Below, one piece after another: positions 1 to 9,083 of a stretch of 64,000 bases of DNA. The stretch spans positions 1,571,147 to 1,635,146 of the forward strand of contig KB906754.1 in assembly GCA_000381605.1 (NCBI GenBank), read 5' to 3'. The position numbers and the translations under genes are program-made. Numbering within the stretch: position 1 is the first letter of the stretch; each line of letters begins with the position of its first letter. Below the pieces are notes generated by a model. That model saw only the letters and a program-made list of their open reading frames with translations. It was not told the DNA's origin and searched no databases. Origin of the DNA: Acidobacteriaceae bacterium KBS 89 (GTDB lineage: Bacteria; Acidobacteriota; Terriglobia; Terriglobales; Acidobacteriaceae).

Positions 1-2
1 TC

Positions 3-764
3 GTCATTCAACGCGAGTTTCTGAAACCGGGCAAGGGCGGCAGTCTGCATGCGAAGACCGAAAGTGCTTTCGTCAATGCGATGGCCGCAGCCAAATGGCC
101 CGTGCACTACTTCGGAATGGATTCTCTTTCCGGTCCGTCACGATCTCTCTTCTTTACCGGCTATCCGTCTTTCGAGGCCTGGGAGAAGGACAGCCTGGCC
201 GTTCAGAAAAACGCGACCCTCTCCGCAGGAATCGACCGCGCGATCATCGCAGACGGCGATCTTCTTAGCGCATACGAGCAGAGTGTCACTGTCTTGCGTG
301 AAGATTTGAGTCTTCGTTCCTCGGTAGAAATTGCGCATATGCGTTACTTTGAGATCTCTCAATTTTCCGTTCGTTCGGGACATGAAAAAGATTGGGAGGC
401 GCTCGTAAAGATGTACATGGACGGATACGGAAAGATTCCCGAGGCACACTGGGCCGTCTTCGAACGGGTTTACGGAACTGCTAGCCCAGGATGGAGCGGC
501 AGCACCTTCCTTGTCATCAACCCGATGAAGTCTCTCGCGGAAGTTGATAGCGGATTCGGCGATTCCAAAAAGTTCATGGACAGCATGAGCGCGGCTGACA
601 AGAAAAAACTGGCAGAACTGACAGCAGCTTGCATTGAGTCCAGCCAGACCAATCTCTTCGCCTTCAATCCGAAGGAAAGCTATCCAGCCGACGAGTGGAT
701 CAAAGCCGACCCGTTCTGGAAGCCCAAGGCGGCAGCAACACCGGCAGCCAAACCGGCGCAATAG
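3..764 (+). CDS. Hypothetical protein, alpha/beta-barrel-like (5' end cut off)
   Basis: The reading frame is open from the first bases of the window, so the true start lies upstream and only about 253 residues are visible. The C-terminus is an Ala/Pro/Lys-rich tail (KAAATPAAKPAQ). Two halves look alike in outline: a short strand with an HYFGMD or MRYFEISQF core, then a helix carrying a tryptophan (EAWEK; KDWEALVK). This suggests two tandem ferredoxin-like (dimeric alpha/beta barrel, NIPSNAP/EthD-like) domains, an inference from pattern only. I recognise no catalytic motif and give no function. It faces the porin gene tail to tail across a hairpin at 820-848. Confidence 0.7.
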   Translation, partial: VIQREFLKPGKGGSLHAKTESAFVNAMAAAKWPVHYFGMDSLSGPSRSLFFTGYPSFEAWEKDSLAVQKNATLSAGIDRAIIADGDLLSAYEQSVTVLREDLSLRSSVEIAHMRYFEISQFSVRSGHEKDWEALVKMYMDGYGKIPEAHWAVFERVYGTASPGWSGSTFLVINPMKSLAEVDSGFGDSKKFMDSMSAADKKKLAELTAACIESSQTNLFAFNPKESYPADEWIKADPFWKPKAAATPAAKPAQ

Positions 765-819
765 CAGCCCCTGTGCGACCAGGCACACTCTGCAGTTGTT
801 CCTGGCTCGAATCAGTTGA

Positions 820-848
820 GCCCTCCCTTCATCCTGTGAGGGGAGGGC
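820..848. terminator. GC-rich hairpin between convergent genes
   Basis: GCCCTCCC (820-827) pairs perfectly with GGGAGGGC (841-848) around a 13-nt loop. It sits between the 3' ends of two convergent genes, so it could stop transcription from both sides. There is no long T tract on either side, so it is only a terminator candidate. Confidence 0.45.
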
Positions 849-864
849 CAATGAATCCGCGGCG

Positions 865-2406
865 TTAGAACTTGTAGATCAAGTCCATTCCGAAGAAGAA
901 CTGGTTCCGCGCCGTTCCATTGTCGTAACCGAGGTTGTCCCACGAGTGATCGAACCGCAACTCCGGCCGCAACATCACCGTCGAGCCAATGTACTTCGTC
1001 GCATACAGCGTGTTCTCCGTATACTTTCCCACGATGCCTGTACGCTGTCCCTTCTTGTCGTCCAGAAAATCCGAGCGGAATCCGACAAGGAGCTTCGAAT
1101 TGACCTGGCGGTTCACATAGTTCACAACCGCGTACTCAGGAGCCGTACAGGTCAACTGTCCCGCGGCGCAATGAGCTCCGTTCGCTCCAAGCTCTGTCGG
1201 CACAGGGTTCGCCACATTGCCCGCGACGTTTGGCACCTGGTTCTCGTACATGTACCAGGCCTCGGTGGCCATAGTCCATTTCGCATTGAACTTGTGATAC
1301 CACGTGCCGTCAAAGTGCTGCAGATTGTTGTACGCGTATTTGCCATCGTTGATGCCATTCGCGCAGAGATAGAAGTTGTCATGGTTGCTCGCGGTCGAGT
1401 AATCAACGCAAGCAATCGCTGACGGTCTTCGGTCAACCGTCCACGGCGCCACATCATGGCTCGCCGAAATTCCCGCCTGCACAAGCCACTGCTTGGTCAG
1501 CTTCAAAGTCGCAATCGCGCCCGTATCCGTAAATGGATCGATCGTATACAGCAGCGAGTGGGTCATGTTGTAGTTGTTCGGAGCCAGTTGCGCTTCAATG
1601 CCCGGCACCGACAGAAAGCGCCCCATGCGAATGTTCAAACCTTGCTTTACAGGAAAGTAGAGGTCCACATATTCCAGCACCGGGTCGAACCCGTAGACAA
1701 GATTCTTCTGCAGCAATTGCTGGCTGAAGTATCCCTTGGCCGTCGTAAACCGGTAGTCGATACCATAGAACCCTGTCACGTGGAATCCCCAGTCAAAGTG
1801 GGTGTTCTGCACCGTGTTCGGCAACCGCTCTATGTAAATCACCGCCTGATTCATCTCAACGCGATTCGGAAAGATGTCATACGCCACAGGGAAGTTGTTG
1901 TTCGACGAAGTACTCGCGTTCACGCTTCCCGCAACCCATCCGTACACCTTCGTCCGGCTGTTCTCTTTCTTCAGAGCCGTCATCAGCGGATACACATTGG
2001 TATCCGGCACTCCGATCAAGGGGGACCCGCCATACCCCCAGTCCGTGCTGGGATACGGTGGCGAGTCAAGCGGCGCCTCCAGCGCGCGGCGGGCAGGCGC
2101 CGGAGTACTCGGAAGCTTCCCGGTCCAATCCCGCCAGTAGAACTCTCCCAGCCGCTGAAAGAAGTTCCCCTGCAATTCTGCCCCGGTCGTCTCCGCAGCA
2201 GTCATCCCCTGCTTCTGCATCTCCGCAGGAACAAGAGGGACATTGTTCATAGTGCCTTCGTTTGCATCGTGCGTAGCGACAGCTACGCTTGCAACTTCCT
2301 TCGCTTCACCAGGCTCCTGCGCTGTAGCAACACCCACAGCACACATAAGAAAAAGGTTCTGGCACATAATTCGCGCCAAACCATACTTCGTTCTGGACAA
2401 TCGCAT
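865..2406 (-). CDS. Outer-membrane beta-barrel porin (OmpL/BBP2-like)
   Basis: This 513-residue protein has an N-terminal signal peptide (hydrophobic core about residues 16-29, likely cleavage after ATA-Q). A Pro/Ala-rich linker follows, then many alternating aromatic/polar strands typical of an outer-membrane barrel. The last residues, DLIYKF, end in phenylalanine after an aromatic-rich strand, the usual outer-membrane protein sorting signal. The repeated fragments VNASTSSNNNFP, VLEYVDLYFPVKQGLNIRMGRF and WSLAYDNGTA-type loops resemble the putative beta-barrel porin-2 family (PF07642) common in Acidobacteria. It probably passes small solutes, but the substrate cannot be read from sequence. 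CAGGAG 6 nt upstream of the ATG supports the start. Confidence 0.75.
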   Translation of the reverse strand: MRLSRTKYGLARIMCQNLFLMCAVGVATAQEPGEAKEVASVAVATHDANEGTMNNVPLVPAEMQKQGMTAAETTGAELQGNFFQRLGEFYWRDWTGKLPSTPAPARRALEAPLDSPPYPSTDWGYGGSPLIGVPDTNVYPLMTALKKENSRTKVYGWVAGSVNASTSSNNNFPVAYDIFPNRVEMNQAVIYIERLPNTVQNTHFDWGFHVTGFYGIDYRFTTAKGYFSQQLLQKNLVYGFDPVLEYVDLYFPVKQGLNIRMGRFLSVPGIEAQLAPNNYNMTHSLLYTIDPFTDTGAIATLKLTKQWLVQAGISASHDVAPWTVDRRPSAIACVDYSTASNHDNFYLCANGINDGKYAYNNLQHFDGTWYHKFNAKWTMATEAWYMYENQVPNVAGNVANPVPTELGANGAHCAAGQLTCTAPEYAVVNYVNRQVNSKLLVGFRSDFLDDKKGQRTGIVGKYTENTLYATKYIGSTVMLRPELRFDHSWDNLGYDNGTARNQFFFGMDLIYKF

Positions 2407-2786
2407 TACTTCTCCTGCCGCAAGCTACGCACCAGATCCTGATCGATCTATCTGCAAATCGCAAAAAGACGGCATAACCAAGCCTAGGACGTAACTCATA
2501 AAAGAACCGTAATGAAGGCCTAAAGAGTACGTATGTAGGATGTATCGTTTTCAAAAAATGATTCGTAGCAGAATTGTCGTAGAGAACGAAGCACAGAACC
2601 ACAAGGCCGAAGCGACCTGGTCTGTCCCAACGACTTTCGTCGGCAGAGTTGCCTTTGGCGCCTTCATCTCACGCACTCGAACTCTAGAGAAAGGCCTTCC
2701 CGCTGGTCACACCCACAGCAAGTTCGGACGGGCGAAACATGTTGCGCCCATCCTTCGCGGCCGTCGTGAAGGATGGGCGTCTCTGC
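2407..2786. other. Intergenic region upstream of the porin gene
   Basis: These 380 bases hold the presumed porin promoter region (minus strand) and the end of the reductase transcript. The open frames crossing it have atypical composition and run into the reductase gene antisense, so I do not call them. The only clear structure is the long hairpin at 2745-2779. Confidence 0.5.
2745..2779 (-). terminator. 12-bp perfect hairpin downstream of the aldo/keto reductase
   Basis: CGCCCATCCTTC (2745-2756) pairs perfectly with GAAGGATGGGCG (2768-2779) around an 11-nt loop. It starts 8 bases beyond the reductase stop codon on the minus strand. It lacks a following T run, so it may be a factor-assisted terminator or an mRNA 3' stabiliser. 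Confidence 0.5.
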
Positions 2787-3818
2787 TTACACCGGCCGCG
2801 GATTTCTCTCTTCAAACTGCCGCTGATGCCAGTACGGGTACGTCAACGGAACCTCACTGGCCGCATCCAGCTTCGCAATCTGCTCTATGGTCAACTCCCA
2901 CCCGATCGAACCGAGGTTCTGTTTTAACTGCTCCTCGTTCCGCGCGCCAACGATCAGAGTCGAAACCGTAGGCCGGCGTAGCAACCAGTTCAGCGCGATC
3001 TGCGGCACCGTCTTGCCCGTCTCCTTCGCAACCTTATCGATCGCAGCGACCACCTTGTACAGATACTCCTCCTCCACTTGCGGTCCCTGCGCTGCCGTCT
3101 TATGCAGTCGGCTCTCCGCCGGTATCGGCGAGCCCCGGCGAATCTTGCCCGTCAAACGTCCCCAGCCAAGCGGCGACCATACCAGCATGCCCACGCCTTG
3201 GTCCAGCGCCAACGGCATCAACTCCCACTCATACTCGCGTCCAACCAGCGAGTAGTAGGCCTGGTGACCGACATAACGCGACCATCCATATCGCTCGCTC
3301 ACGCTCAACGACTTCATCAGATGCCACCCGGAAAAATTTGAGCACGCAATATAGCGCACCTTCCCCTCGCGCACCAGGTCATCCAACGCACGCAGCGTCT
3401 CCTCGACGGGCGATGTCGCATCGAACCCATGCAGGTGATAGATGTCGATATAGTCTGACCCCATTCGCTTGATCGAGCGCTCCGCGGACTGAATCAGGTG
3501 ATACCGCGATGAACCAACATCATTCGGCCCCTTACCCAGTCGGAATGTCGCCTTGGTCGAGATCAGCACGTCCTCGCGATTCAGGTGGTCGATTGCCTTG
3601 CCGAGGACCGTCTCGCTGTGCCCATCAGAGTAGATGTCCGCAGTATCGAACATATTGATCCCGGCATCCATGCAGATGTCGACCATCTTCCGCGCTTCAT
3701 TTATGTCGTCGGTCGCGCCCCAGGCGTTGAAGAATTCATTGCCGCCACCAAACGTTCCCGCACCGAAGCACAGCTCCGGCACCTTCAAACCCGATTTCCC
3801 TAACTGACGATATTCCAT
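2787..3818 (-). CDS. Aldo/keto reductase
   Basis: Cytosolic NADPH-dependent oxidoreductase of the aldo/keto reductase superfamily, 343 residues, close to the family norm. The tetrad is visible: Asp58 and Tyr63 in FDTADIYSDG, Lys89 in LISTKAT, and His130 in YHLHGFD. The C-terminal half carries the cofactor region (SRLHK, TLIVGARNEEQL). It resembles the YajO/YccK-like group that reduces aldehydes and ketones; the physiological substrate is unknown. I start at 3818 rather than the longer frame at 3851, because AAGGAG lies 5 nt before this ATG and the protein then begins MEYRQLGKSG, as is usual for the family. It appears to be a single-gene unit. Confidence 0.92.
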   Translation of the reverse strand: MEYRQLGKSGLKVPELCFGAGTFGGGNEFFNAWGATDDINEARKMVDICMDAGINMFDTADIYSDGHSETVLGKAIDHLNREDVLISTKATFRLGKGPNDVGSSRYHLIQSAERSIKRMGSDYIDIYHLHGFDATSPVEETLRALDDLVREGKVRYIACSNFSGWHLMKSLSVSERYGWSRYVGHQAYYSLVGREYEWELMPLALDQGVGMLVWSPLGWGRLTGKIRRGSPIPAESRLHKTAAQGPQVEEEYLYKVVAAIDKVAKETGKTVPQIALNWLLRRPTVSTLIVGARNEEQLKQNLGSIGWELTIEQIAKLDAASEVPLTYPYWHQRQFEERNPRPV

Positions 3819-4174
3819 GACGACTCCTTGTACTTTGTCTGATGTTTCCACTCACGTAACGTTGCACGTTCGGATGCCTGTGGAAAGTATTCCGTCACTA
3901 CTTCGCTATCGTAAACGGATGAAGTCCGTGCCGCTTTTTTCCGACCAGCCTGACCTGACCCCAGAGATACCGCCAACATGGTGCGAGGGGAGCGACGTCT
4001 TCCACACCATTGAAAAATGCAGCAGGCTTCGCGCGATACCACACGACAGGAGACTTCGATCGATGTCGGGCACATCGGCAGCCGGTCTTCGCCACTGTTT
4101 CAACTGTGAGGACATCATTCGCACGAAACGCGCAGGATGAATTTAGGAAGAAAACCGACTGATTGCCAGTAGAA
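3819..4174. other. Intergenic region, nothing recognised beyond possible promoter
   Basis: These 356 bases lie upstream of the aldo/keto reductase and downstream of the SnoaL-like gene, both on the minus strand. Overlapping short open frames exist on both strands but lack ribosome binding sites and family resemblance. I see no repeat or RNA gene. Confidence 0.4.
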
Positions 4175-4648
4175 CTATTTGGTGGCTTGCTGTGGCAGGT
4201 TGGTCGTGTCGTCACGAACAATCTTCCATCCTGCCGGGGTCTTTTCCATTACAAGCAGAAAAAATCCTCCTGCGTTGCCGCCGCCTGCAGCCGAACGTTC
4301 CAGATGAAAGTGTCCGGTCACGGTTACAAAGTGTTCATCGAGAGGCTGCACCTCTAGCTCGCTGAAGCTCAGAACACCCATCTTCTCCTTGGTGGAAAAC
4401 GATTTGCGATAGCCTTCGAGCATCTGATCGTAGCCCTTGCTGATTCTTGAGGCCATGAAGAGGATATCCGGCGAGTTCTTGTAGCCTGAGGCGAAGGCCT
4501 CCATGTCACCACGATTCCAATCGACAACCTGCTTATCCAGCACAGCGCGAATGGCCTGGGTGGGAGCGGATTTTTGCGCCTGGACATCAGGCGAAGCAGC
4601 GACGGCCACGAAAGCAACGAGCAACATGAGAGTGCGAAAAGGTGGCAT
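4175..4648 (-). CDS. Secreted SnoaL/DUF4440-like (NTF2-fold) protein
   Basis: 157 residues: a signal peptide (residues 1-24, ending ASPDVQAQ) and an NTF2-like domain. The pattern is typical: an opening helix, then VDWNRGDMEAFASGY, the central SYKNSPDILFM-type strand, and a final strand GWKIVRDDTT. Proteins of this fold (DUF4440/SnoaL) may be enzymes, ligand binders or orphan pocket proteins, so no reaction is assigned. I start at 4648 because it gives a clean signal peptide and AGGAG lies 10 nt upstream; the longer frame (from 4699) adds an unlikely 17-residue leader. It lies 76 bases downstream of the DNA ligase and may be the last gene of that transcript. Confidence 0.7.
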   Translation of the reverse strand: MPPFRTLMLLVAFVAVAASPDVQAQKSAPTQAIRAVLDKQVVDWNRGDMEAFASGYKNSPDILFMASRISKGYDQMLEGYRKSFSTKEKMGVLSFSELEVQPLDEHFVTVTGHFHLERSAAGGGNAGGFFLLVMEKTPAGWKIVRDDTTNLPQQATK

Positions 4649-4724
4649 AGACGAAAGACTCCTGATGTGCGGAACTGATGCAATATTAGCCGCGCTCACA
4701 ACGTATTGCCAGCGTTGACAGCCC

Positions 4725-6686
4725 TTACGCCTCCACCGGCTTGTCCACCTGCGACTGATAGATCTCTTCTACCCGCTCCACCGTGTCGATTTCCTCCACC
4801 GGCTTGTCGGTTCTGATTCGCAGGATCCGAGGAAATCGCATCGCAAAGCCGCTCGCATGACGCCCGCTGCGCATGATGTTGTTGAATGCCACCTCCAACA
4901 CCATCAGCGGTTCAACCGTGCGAAAAAACCCCCGGTCTTCGAGCGTGTGTTCCATCATCCACGCGCTCATCTCAGCAATCTCCGCATCGGTCAATCCAGA
5001 ATATGCCTTTCCGACGTTCAGCAATCCGCCATCATCCGCGCGCACCGCAAACGTGTAGTCGCTCAAGATTCCCGCACGCTTGCCATGACCAAACTCCGCG
5101 CCGGTCACCACTACATCGAGCGTCGCCAGCTCGCGCTTCAGCTTCACCCAAGCCAACCCACGCCGCCCCGGCTGATAAACCGACTCGGCCGCCTTCAGCA
5201 TCACCCCTTCGTTCGCCCGCGCCCGCGCATCGGCGTAGGAACGATCGATATCCTCGGCCGACTCCACCAGCCGCGACGGCGAAATCATCAACCTCTCCAC
5301 GCTCGCACCATCCGCCACGGCAAACAACACAGTCTGCGAATCACGCGCCCTCTCGTCCACCACCACCGGCGACACCACCCGCTCCACAAGCTTCTCCACC
5401 ACCGCCTCCAGCCGGTTGCGTCTCTCCCGCAGCGGCAGCTCCAGCAACAACTCGCCGCCCGCATACATCAGGTCGAACGCCATAAACACCACTGGTACCA
5501 GCTGCCTCCATTCATTCGAAACCCGTTTCCGTCCGATCCTCTGACCGAGCACTGCAAACGGCAACGCACGCGCCTGCTCCAGATCCCACCCGAGAATCTC
5601 TCCATCAAAAATCAAAGCCCCATCTTGTTCTGGCCGCACCTTGGCAAACGCCTCCTCCAACTCCGGAAAGCTCTCCGTCACATCCTCGCGGTTGCGCGAG
5701 TAGATCGCCACCCTGCCAGGCTGCCCGGCGTCCCCACAATGCACCTGAGCCCGCATGCCGTCGTACTTGTCTTCGAGAAAAGCCTCCACTCCACGTGCCG
5801 GCGATGCTGCGACGTTCTCAGACACCGCATTCACTGGCTCCACCCTTCCGATAACATCCGTCGAGGGAGCGTCGGAGAACTCCTCTGCATCCGCATCAAG
5901 CGACTGTGTCTTCTTACTTTTCCGCGGCTTCTTCTCCTGCACCGCTGGAACCTTCTCAGGCTTCCCAGTGAACCGCTCGACTGCCTCCTCCGGCGTATCA
6001 ACCGGCGAAGCCAGCATGAAGCCGAGCGGATGAAACAGCCGCATCCTTGCCTCAGCCAACGTGCCCGCAAACGCCCGCTTCGCCGCCCCTGCCAGGTCCG
6101 CCTCCAGCATCACAGCCCTGCGCACCGCCTCCACCGGAGCGTTCGCCGCAACTGCGATTGCCTCCTCGACCAGGCTTTGCTTAACCCCAATCCTCATATC
6201 GCCAAGCATTAACTTCAGCAGATACTTCGCCTCCAGCGGAGTCGCCCGCCGCAGCATCTCTTCCACCAGTGACGCACGAATCAACGTCGTCTTCGCCACC
6301 GCCATCCCGGCAAACGCATCCGCCACATCCACGAGGGTCAACTCGGCCGCTCTACCAGCAGCAGGCGAAGCTACCAGCAGATCTAAGGCCGCGGCCCCCA
6401 TATCCCCATGCCGCCGGTAACCAGCCGTCAACGCGACATCGTTCGCTCCACTCACAGCAAGCAGCGCCTTCGACAGCAAAGCCCCACCCGCATTTAACTT
6501 GCGCGCATCCGCCTCCGCAAACGGCGTCCCCGCCAAATACAGCGCAAACAACCCCGCATCCTCACTCTCCGGCGCAGCCGCATGCACTGCCGAAATCGCC
6601 CCCGCAATTGCTGTGCGCTTCTTCAGCTTGCCCGGCTCTCCGGCCAGTTCTTCTGCTAACTCCGCCACCGCAGCAAACAAGGCCAT
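4725..6686 (-). CDS. ATP-dependent DNA ligase (LigB/archaeal-type)
   Basis: 653-residue ligase that seals DNA nicks through an enzyme-AMP intermediate. The N-terminal DNA-binding domain (about 1-225) is followed by a charged Lys/Glu/Asp-rich linker (about 240-298). Then come the nucleotidyltransferase motifs: motif I EDKYDGMR with adenylated Lys307, motif III FDGEILGW (360-367), motif IIIa MAFDLMY (402-408), motif IV EGVMLKA (493-499), motif V WVKLKRE (513-519), and a C-terminal OB fold. The start at 6686 is set by GAAAGGA 8 nt upstream; the open frame from 6980 would overlap the hydrolase gene. It is 23 nt behind the hydrolase, so probably cotranscribed. It is an accessory ligase; the essential NAD-dependent LigA is not in this window. 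The usual helicase and nuclease partners of LigB-type ligases are also absent. Confidence 0.93.
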   Translation of the reverse strand: MALFAAVAELAEELAGEPGKLKKRTAIAGAISAVHAAAPESEDAGLFALYLAGTPFAEADARKLNAGGALLSKALLAVSGANDVALTAGYRRHGDMGAAALDLLVASPAAGRAAELTLVDVADAFAGMAVAKTTLIRASLVEEMLRRATPLEAKYLLKLMLGDMRIGVKQSLVEEAIAVAANAPVEAVRRAVMLEADLAGAAKRAFAGTLAEARMRLFHPLGFMLASPVDTPEEAVERFTGKPEKVPAVQEKKPRKSKKTQSLDADAEEFSDAPSTDVIGRVEPVNAVSENVAASPARGVEAFLEDKYDGMRAQVHCGDAGQPGRVAIYSRNREDVTESFPELEEAFAKVRPEQDGALIFDGEILGWDLEQARALPFAVLGQRIGRKRVSNEWRQLVPVVFMAFDLMYAGGELLLELPLRERRNRLEAVVEKLVERVVSPVVVDERARDSQTVLFAVADGASVERLMISPSRLVESAEDIDRSYADARARANEGVMLKAAESVYQPGRRGLAWVKLKRELATLDVVVTGAEFGHGKRAGILSDYTFAVRADDGGLLNVGKAYSGLTDAEIAEMSAWMMEHTLEDRGFFRTVEPLMVLEVAFNNIMRSGRHASGFAMRFPRILRIRTDKPVEEIDTVERVEEIYQSQVDKPVEA

Positions 6687-6709
6687 TCTGAAAATCCTTT
6701 CACGCGACC

Positions 6710-7603
6710 TTACCGCGAGTCTCTCCTCTGCAGATGATGAAGAATTGCATCCGCCACCGCTGTGGGCGCCTCTCGGTGAGGAAAGTGTCCCACACCACCC
6801 AGCAGCAGGCGCCGATACGGCCCCACGAAGTACCGTTCGAGCCCCTCTGATTCGCTCGCTGCATCGCAACGATCCGCCGCACCCTGAATCATCAGCGTCG
6901 GCGTCGACAGAACCTCCACCTCGCCGAGCTTTCGTTGTGCAGCATCGTACCGCGCATCCCACGCTTCTCCTGCCAACCAACGCGACCGATAGGCGTTCAA
7001 CGTAATCGAAGCCCAGTCAGGATTCAGGAAGCTCTCCGCAGTGCTCGCAAACTCCGCTTCGTCGAACCAGCCCGCCGGACTCCAGGTCTCCCACTGAATA
7101 TGTGCGAATTCAACCGGGTTGGCTCGCACCTTCTCCGCTCCATCGTCCACACACATCAACCACTGGTACCAGAAGCGCCTCGATTGTTCGAACAACGGGA
7201 CGGTAAACCCGCCGCGCGGTTGATAGGCCGACGCCAAACCCGCCACGGCTGTAATCCGTTCCGGACACAGCGCCGCCAATGTATAGGCGACCCTTGCTCC
7301 CCAGTCGTGGCCAATCACCGCAAATTGTTCCAGTCCCAGCACATCGGCAAAATCGACAGCATCCTGCGCCAACGCTACCGCCGCACCGACCCTTGGCGTC
7401 TCCTCCGACAAGAATCTGGTCGGACCCGAGCCGCGGAGATACGGCATCACCGTCCGCCAGCCCTCCGCCTGCAACTTCGAGGCGACAAACTCCCATCCGC
7501 ACGGCGCTTCCGGCCAGCCATGCAGCAAGATCACCGCAGCTCCGTCCGCGGGGCCACCCTCTTCAAAGGCGATCTCCAGCAGCTCCGTCTGAACTGTCCT
7601 CAT
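6710..7603 (-). CDS. Alpha/beta-hydrolase, epoxide-hydrolase-like
   Basis: 297-residue alpha/beta-hydrolase. The oxyanion-hole motif HGWPE is at 28-32. The nucleophile elbow GHDWGA places Asp100 where epoxide hydrolases and haloalkane dehalogenases have their catalytic aspartate. Asp244 (in GAADRCD) and His273 (in GVGHFP) complete the triad. HGWP and GHDWG together favour a soluble epoxide hydrolase or related hydrolase; the substrate is unknown. GAGGAGGGAG 5 nt before ATG 7603 fixes the start. The frame stays open far upstream across prfA, which is a compositional shadow. It is the first gene of a likely two- or three-gene operon with the DNA ligase and the SnoaL-like protein, and is divergent from prfA. 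Confidence 0.88.
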   Translation of the reverse strand: MRTVQTELLEIAFEEGGPADGAAVILLHGWPEAPCGWEFVASKLQAEGWRTVMPYLRGSGPTRFLSEETPRVGAAVALAQDAVDFADVLGLEQFAVIGHDWGARVAYTLAALCPERITAVAGLASAYQPRGGFTVPLFEQSRRFWYQWLMCVDDGAEKVRANPVEFAHIQWETWSPAGWFDEAEFASTAESFLNPDWASITLNAYRSRWLAGEAWDARYDAAQRKLGEVEVLSTPTLMIQGAADRCDAASESEGLERYFVGPYRRLLLGGVGHFPHREAPTAVADAILHHLQRRDSR

Positions 7604-7837
7604 CAAGACTCCCTCCTCGACTGATTTCAAACGGAATCCCTTCCCATAAAGATGCATACCGCACCCTATGCGTATGGAGTAACATCTAATAACAGATGAA
7701 TGCAGCCGCAGATTCGGTGTTTTCCCCCCGCGTGACCGAGGCCGCTCTCCCGGGCGCCGACCGTCACGACTTTGCCTAGCTGCGCCTTCCCGCCTTTTCT
7801 CACCACTAATCCCTAAGTACCAGCTATTGGAGCACCT

Positions 7838-8914
7838 ATGTTCGACCGCCTCGACCAACTCGAAGCACGCTATGAAGATCTCGGCCGCCAGATGTCCGAC
7901 CCCACGCTTGTTCAGGACCAGAAGAAGTTCCAGTCCATCGCCAAGCAGCACCGCGACATGGAGCCCACCGTCGAGAAGTTCCGCGAATACCGCAAGATCA
8001 AGGAAGGCATCGCCGAAGCCAAGGCCATGCTCGCCGATCCCGATCCCGAAGTGAAAGAGATGGCCCAGGCCGAGCTCGACACACTCGAGCCGCGCCTGCC
8101 CCCCGTCGAAGAGCAGCTCAAGGTTCTGCTCCTTCCGAAGGATCCAAACGACGAGAAGAACGTCATCCTCGAACTCCGGGCCGGCACCGGCGGCGACGAG
8201 GCCGCGCTCTTTGTCGCAGAGGTCTTCCGCATGTACCTCCGCTTCGCCGAGCAGCACAAGTGGAAGGTCGAAGTCCTCTCGCAAACTGAATCCGGCATCG
8301 GCCACGGCCTGAAGGACGTCACCGCCATCATCGAAGGTGATAACGTTTACTCGCAGCTCAAGTACGAGTCCGGCGTGCATCGCGTCCAGCGCGTCCCGGC
8401 GACCGAAACCCAGGGCCGTGTCCACACCTCCGCAATCACCGTCGCGGTCCTCCCCGAAGCCGAAGAGGTCGACATCAAGATCGAAGCCAAGGACCTCCGC
8501 ATCGACACCTTCTGCTCCTCCGGCCCCGGCGGCCAGTCGGTCAACACCACTTATTCCGCGGTCCGCATCACACATCTGCCCACCAACACCGTCGTCAGCT
8601 GCCAGGACGAAAAGTCGCAGATCAAAAACCGCGAAAAGGGCATGCGCGTCCTCCGCGCCCGCCTCTACGAGGTGGAGGCTGAGCGCATCCACCAGCTTCA
8701 GGCCAAGGACCGAAAGCAGCAGATCGGCTCCGGCGACCGCAGCGAGAAGATCCGTACCTACAACTTCCCGCAGAATCGCCTCACCGATCACCGCATCGGC
8801 CTCACCAACCACCAGCTCGCGATGGTCATGGAGGGCCAGATACAACCCACCATCGACGCCCTCATCGCTCATTACACAGCGGAAAAACTCAAAGCAGAAA
8901 CCGCTACTGTCTGA
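7838..8914 (+). CDS. prfA: Peptide chain release factor 1
   Basis: 358 residues, the normal RF1 length. It recognises UAA and UAG in the ribosomal A site and triggers release of the nascent peptide. The stop-codon recognition motif PAT (187-189, PxT of RF1) and the catalytic GGQ loop (231-233, in [10 protein letters not shown]) are both present, with the coiled-coil domain 1 at the N-terminus. GGAG lies 5 nt before the ATG. The GGQ glutamine is methylated by PrmC, whose gene follows one gene later; prfA-prmC linkage is common in bacteria, but here a secreted VOC protein gene sits between them. Divergent from the hydrolase-ligase unit. Confidence 0.98.
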   Translation: MFDRLDQLEARYEDLGRQMSDPTLVQDQKKFQSIAKQHRDMEPTVEKFREYRKIKEGIAEAKAMLADPDPEVKEMAQAELDTLEPRLPPVEEQLKVLLLPKDPNDEKNVILELRAGTGGDEAALFVAEVFRMYLRFAEQHKWKVEVLSQTESGIGHGLKDVTAIIEGDNVYSQLKYESGVHRVQRVPATETQGRVHTSAITVAVLPEAEEVDIKIEAKDLRIDTFCSSGPGGQSVNTTYSAVRITHLPTNTVVSCQDEKSQIKNREKGMRVLRARLYEVEAERIHQLQAKDRKQQIGSGDRSEKIRTYNFPQNRLTDHRIGLTNHQLAMVMEGQIQPTIDALIAHYTAEKLKAETATV

Positions 8915-8924
8915 CGGGCGATCC

Positions 8925-8958
8925 GTGTCAACACAGCGCAATAGCTGTGGATTGACAC
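8925..8958 (+). terminator. Interrupted hairpin after prfA
   Basis: GTGTCA then CACAGC (8925-8937) pair with GCTGTG then TGACAC (8944-8958) around a 6-nt loop, with a small internal bulge. It begins 10 bases after the prfA stop. No T tract follows, so it may attenuate or stabilise the transcript rather than end it fully. Confidence 0.4.
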
Positions 8959-9083
8959 CACCGCGGCTTGATCTGTGACTATGGTTTGCAACTCTCAGCG
9001 AAGACCAAAAATAGCGGAACGCTGATTTGGCATTCACGCCCCACCTCGGCGAGAATCCAAATCAGCGCCAAAGAGGACACCCT

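Noticed and set aside
2540..2971. 143-codon plus-strand frame before the aldo/keto reductase end
   Set aside because: It overlaps the reductase on the other strand, contains the 2745-2779 hairpin and has no family resemblance.
4857..6212. 451-codon plus-strand frame antisense to the DNA ligase
   Set aside because: Rich in Arg, His and Pro as expected from the reverse strand of a GC-rich gene, with no ribosome binding site.
6710..9037. A 775-codon minus-strand frame running through the hydrolase gene and antisense across prfA
   Set aside because: Only the last 297 codons are supported by a ribosome binding site and hydrolase motifs. The rest is a mirror of the C-rich third codon positions of prfA.
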